The notes below the pieces were generated by a model. The model did no database searches, was not told where the DNA came from, and saw only the letters and a list, made by a program, of their open reading frames with translations. A stretch of DNA of 8,350 nt. It comes from Clostridiales bacterium (GTDB lineage Bacteria; Bacillota; Clostridia; Oscillospirales; Acutalibacteraceae). Each line of letters opens with the position of its first letter. Within the stretch, counting starts at the first letter, position 1. This document shows, piece by piece, positions 6,241 to 8,350 of the stretch. Location of the stretch: the NCBI GenBank assembly GCA_020859725.1, contig JAJBVR010000180.1, positions 1-8,350 on the forward strand, read 5' to 3'. The position numbers and the translations under genes are program-made.

Positions 6241-7425
6241 TCAACCGTATATTTTTGCGGTTTCACCCATTATTTTAACTCCGCTTACAATATCTTCATC
6301 ACTCGGAGTTGAAAAATTCACGCGTATATAGCTGCACGGTTTCTCATCATCAATCATAAAAGCCGTGCCCGGAACAACGGCAACATTACGCTTTAAAAGC
6401 CTGCTTACATAATCAAGCATATCCACATTATCAGGCAGCTTTGCCCAAATAAACAATCCGCCTTTAGGACGCACATATGTTATAAAACCGGAGCAATATT
6501 TATCCAGGCATTCACACATCAAATTAAGCTTGTGACTGTAAATTTTTCTTATTTTTTTTATATGCATATCAACATCATATTCATCAAACCATTTTGAAAC
6601 AATCATTTGATTCAGCAAGCCGGTATGCACATCCGAAACCTGCTTGCCGATAGTAAACGACGGCGCTGTTTTATCGGGTACAACAGCATATGCAACTCTT
6701 ATGCCCGGTGCAAGAATCTTTGAAAAGGAGCCGGCATAAATTACTATTCCGTTTTTATCCATGCTTTTTATTGACGGAATTTTTTCTCCGCTTACACGCA
6801 GATTTCCGTAAGGGTCATCCTCCAAGATAACAAGATTATTTTTAAGAGCGATATTATAGATTTGCTTTCTTTTTTCAAGGCTTAGAGTTGTTCCTCCGGG
6901 ATTTTGAAAATTCGGAATAGTATAAATAAATTTAGCGTTTGGATTGGATTTTACGGCATTTTCCAGAGCGGCAACATTCATTCCGTCATCATCAATAGGA
7001 ACGCCTGCCAAGCGGCATCCGTGTGAGCGAAAACAATTAAGAGAACCTATGAAAGAGGGCTCTTCGCATATAACGGTATCTCCCTGTGAAGTTAAAATTC
7101 TTGTTGTTATATCCATAACCTGAGTACCGCCGGAAGTTATTATAACAGAATCATTATCTGTTCCTATATTTTCACGCTTTTTCAGCCAGTTTTTAACAGT
7201 GTTTCTGAGAGGCTCATAACCCTCAGACACACCGTAAACGAGAGCGCTTACAGGATCGTCATCAAGTATTTCCGCGGTAACTTTTTTAACTTCATCGCAT
7301 GGAAATGCTTCAACTGCGGGTGAACCGCCCGCAAAAGCTATCATTCCCGGAGCGCCGGTTGCCTTCAATATTTCCCTTACGGCAGATGGTTTTAAATTTT
7401 TAAACTTTTGTGAAAGTTCATACAT
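6241..7425 (-). CDS. PLP aminotransferase, class I/II, LysN/MocR-like without DNA-binding domain
   Basis: This 394-residue fold-type I aminotransferase resembles LysN (2-aminoadipate), archaeal aromatic aminotransferases and the enzyme domain of MocR regulators, but has no N-terminal winged helix, so it is an enzyme and not a regulator. Visible residues are N175 in NFQNPGG, D204 and Y206 in LEDDPYG, the PLP lysine K236 in AGSFSKILAPGIRVAY, and R368 in YIRVNFS for the substrate carboxylate. It probably moves amino groups between amino acids and 2-oxo acids; the exact amino acid is not readable. The upstream gene ends with TGA at 7435. Candidate starts are GTG 7434, ATG 7431 and ATG 7425. I chose 7425 because the weak AAGTGAG lies 8 nt before it and homologues begin about 14 residues before the AVRE motif. 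The true start could be up to three codons earlier. Confidence 0.9.
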   Translation of the reverse strand: MYELSQKFKNLKPSAVREILKATGAPGMIAFAGGSPAVEAFPCDEVKKVTAEILDDDPVSALVYGVSEGYEPLRNTVKNWLKKRENIGTDNDSVIITSGGTQVMDITTRILTSQGDTVICEEPSFIGSLNCFRSHGCRLAGVPIDDDGMNVAALENAVKSNPNAKFIYTIPNFQNPGGTTLSLEKRKQIYNIALKNNLVILEDDPYGNLRVSGEKIPSIKSMDKNGIVIYAGSFSKILAPGIRVAYAVVPDKTAPSFTIGKQVSDVHTGLLNQMIVSKWFDEYDVDMHIKKIRKIYSHKLNLMCECLDKYCSGFITYVRPKGGLFIWAKLPDNVDMLDYVSRLLKRNVAVVPGTAFMIDDEKPCSYIRVNFSTPSDEDIVSGVKIMGETAKIYG

Positions 7426-7434
7426 TTTCATCAC

Positions 7435-8350
7435 TCACTTTAAAATTTCATTAACAAATCGCTTTGAAGCATTTCCGTCACACAAAGACACAAATCTTTT
7501 TCTGAATGCCGAAAGCCTTTCATTTTCTGGCTTACATTCGGAAACAGCCCGTGCCAGCTCGTCCTGCTTAAAAACAACAGAGCCGCATGAATACTCATCA
7601 TAATCAAAATAAAAGCCCCTTGAAGCTATATATTCATTTAAATCCGGAGCGTATAAAACAGCAGGATTTCCGATAATTGCATTTTCAAAAATGACGGAGG
7701 AATAATCTGTTACAAGCACATCCGTTACAAACAAAATATCATTAATTTCCCTTTCGTCACCGAAATCAAACACTTTGCCCGAAACCTCGGCGGGAATTTC
7801 AAATTTATTTTTTACGAAAGGATGCATCTTTATAATCACCGCCCATTCATCCCCAAGCTGTTGGGAAAAGCGGCTGATGTCCAAAAACTCTTCAGGGTAA
7901 AACGCGTCGTTAACATTCTGACACCTGAATGTGGGAGCGAAAAGGCAAATCTTTTTACCTTTCAAAAGGGGTTCCTTATTATAGATTCTGTTTTTTGTTT
8001 TTTCAATATATTCTTTATCAAAAAACACATCCGTTCTCGGAGTGCCAAGCGGCTTTATTCTGCTTTTATCAATTCCGAAAGCTTCGGCATAAATCCCCGA
8101 TATTTCATCGGATGAAACGATTGCCTCCGTATAATTTTTATGGGTAAGCGAATTTTTTTCCGCGCTTGTTCTGCCGTATCCGAAACGTTTAAATGCGCAC
8201 ATAGCATGCCAAACCTGCACCAGATGCTGATTCTCACGGAGCTTGAGAACATAAACAAGCGGCTCAAAATCATCAAGAAGTATAAATTTACTTTGCGCGG
8301 CGGAATTTGCAAGCGTTTTAAAATCCGGAATATTTTTACCTGTAACAATT
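7435..8350 (-). CDS. CDP-glycerol glycerophosphotransferase-like protein, 5' part outside the window
   Basis: This is the C-terminal 304 residues of a TagB/TagF-type transferase, which in this family adds glycerol-phosphate (or related polyol-phosphate) units from CDP-linked donors to wall or capsule polymers at the cytoplasmic face of the membrane. The frame is open from the window edge at 8349 with no start codon needed: the segment FEPLVYVLKLREN precedes VQVWHAMCAFKRFGYG, the family's WHG-type motif with its catalytic histidine. Later come GTPRTDVFF, LFAPTFR, IIKMHPFV (second conserved histidine), DVLVTDYSSVIFENAI and the YAPDLNEY segment. A GTG at 8220 is an internal valine and not the start. 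It is followed almost without gap by the aminotransferase gene. Which polymer it serves cannot be told. Confidence 0.88.
   Translation of the reverse strand, partial: IVTGKNIPDFKTLANSAAQSKFILLDDFEPLVYVLKLRENQHLVQVWHAMCAFKRFGYGRTSAEKNSLTHKNYTEAIVSSDEISGIYAEAFGIDKSRIKPLGTPRTDVFFDKEYIEKTKNRIYNKEPLLKGKKICLFAPTFRCQNVNDAFYPEEFLDISRFSQQLGDEWAVIIKMHPFVKNKFEIPAEVSGKVFDFGDEREINDILFVTDVLVTDYSSVIFENAIIGNPAVLYAPDLNEYIASRGFYFDYDEYSCGSVVFKQDELARAVSECKPENERLSAFRKRFVSLCDGNASKRFVNEILK

Noticed and set aside
7822..8348. Plus-strand frames at 7822-8115 and 7929-8147 and a minus-strand frame at 8055-8348
   Set aside because: They overlap the glycerophosphotransferase, whose frame stays open to the window edge and carries family motifs there. 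The competing frames give no known motif.

Overview
The window reads as chromosome from a low-GC Gram-positive bacterium, most likely a gut-type member of the Clostridia. The basis is AT-rich composition, strong AAGGAGG ribosome binding sites, a teichoic-acid-type glycerophosphotransferase and clostridial-looking protein sequences. No species can be named. Every convincing gene is on the minus strand, so transcription runs from high to low coordinates. No tRNA, rRNA, CRISPR array, insertion sequence or phage gene is visible.

The right part (about 8350 down to 5160) is the end of one transcription unit. It holds the C-terminal 304 codons of a CDP-glycerol glycerophosphotransferase-like protein (5' end outside the window), a fold-type I PLP aminotransferase of the LysN/MocR-like class, and tryptophanyl-tRNA synthetase (trpS). 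A clean Rho-independent terminator follows trpS at 5160-5192.

The left part (about 5099 down to 129) is a self-contained five-gene operon with its own promoter (TTGATG, 17 bp, TATAAT with an extended TG) and its own terminator. The order is: two-domain SCP2-like protein A, class III aminotransferase related to glutamate-1-semialdehyde aminomutase, transketolase N-terminal (TPP-binding) subunit, transketolase C-terminal subunit, and two-domain SCP2-like protein B. Genes are 3 to 46 bp apart, and several ribosome binding sites touch or lie inside the preceding gene.

This operon is the most interesting object here. A carbon-carbon bond-forming ketol transferase and an amine-introducing enzyme lie between two paralogous proteins of a fold that usually binds hydrophobic ligands. 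In the transketolase C-subunit, two acceptor-pocket residues that ordinary transketolases use for phosphorylated hydroxyaldehydes appear to be alanine. I infer a dedicated pathway that makes an amino-ketol or amino-diol, possibly on a hydrophobic acceptor. The chemistry would give a 2-amino-1,3-diol, as in a sphingoid head group. The substrate cannot be read from sequence, and amino-sugar or sulfo-sugar chemistry are live alternatives.
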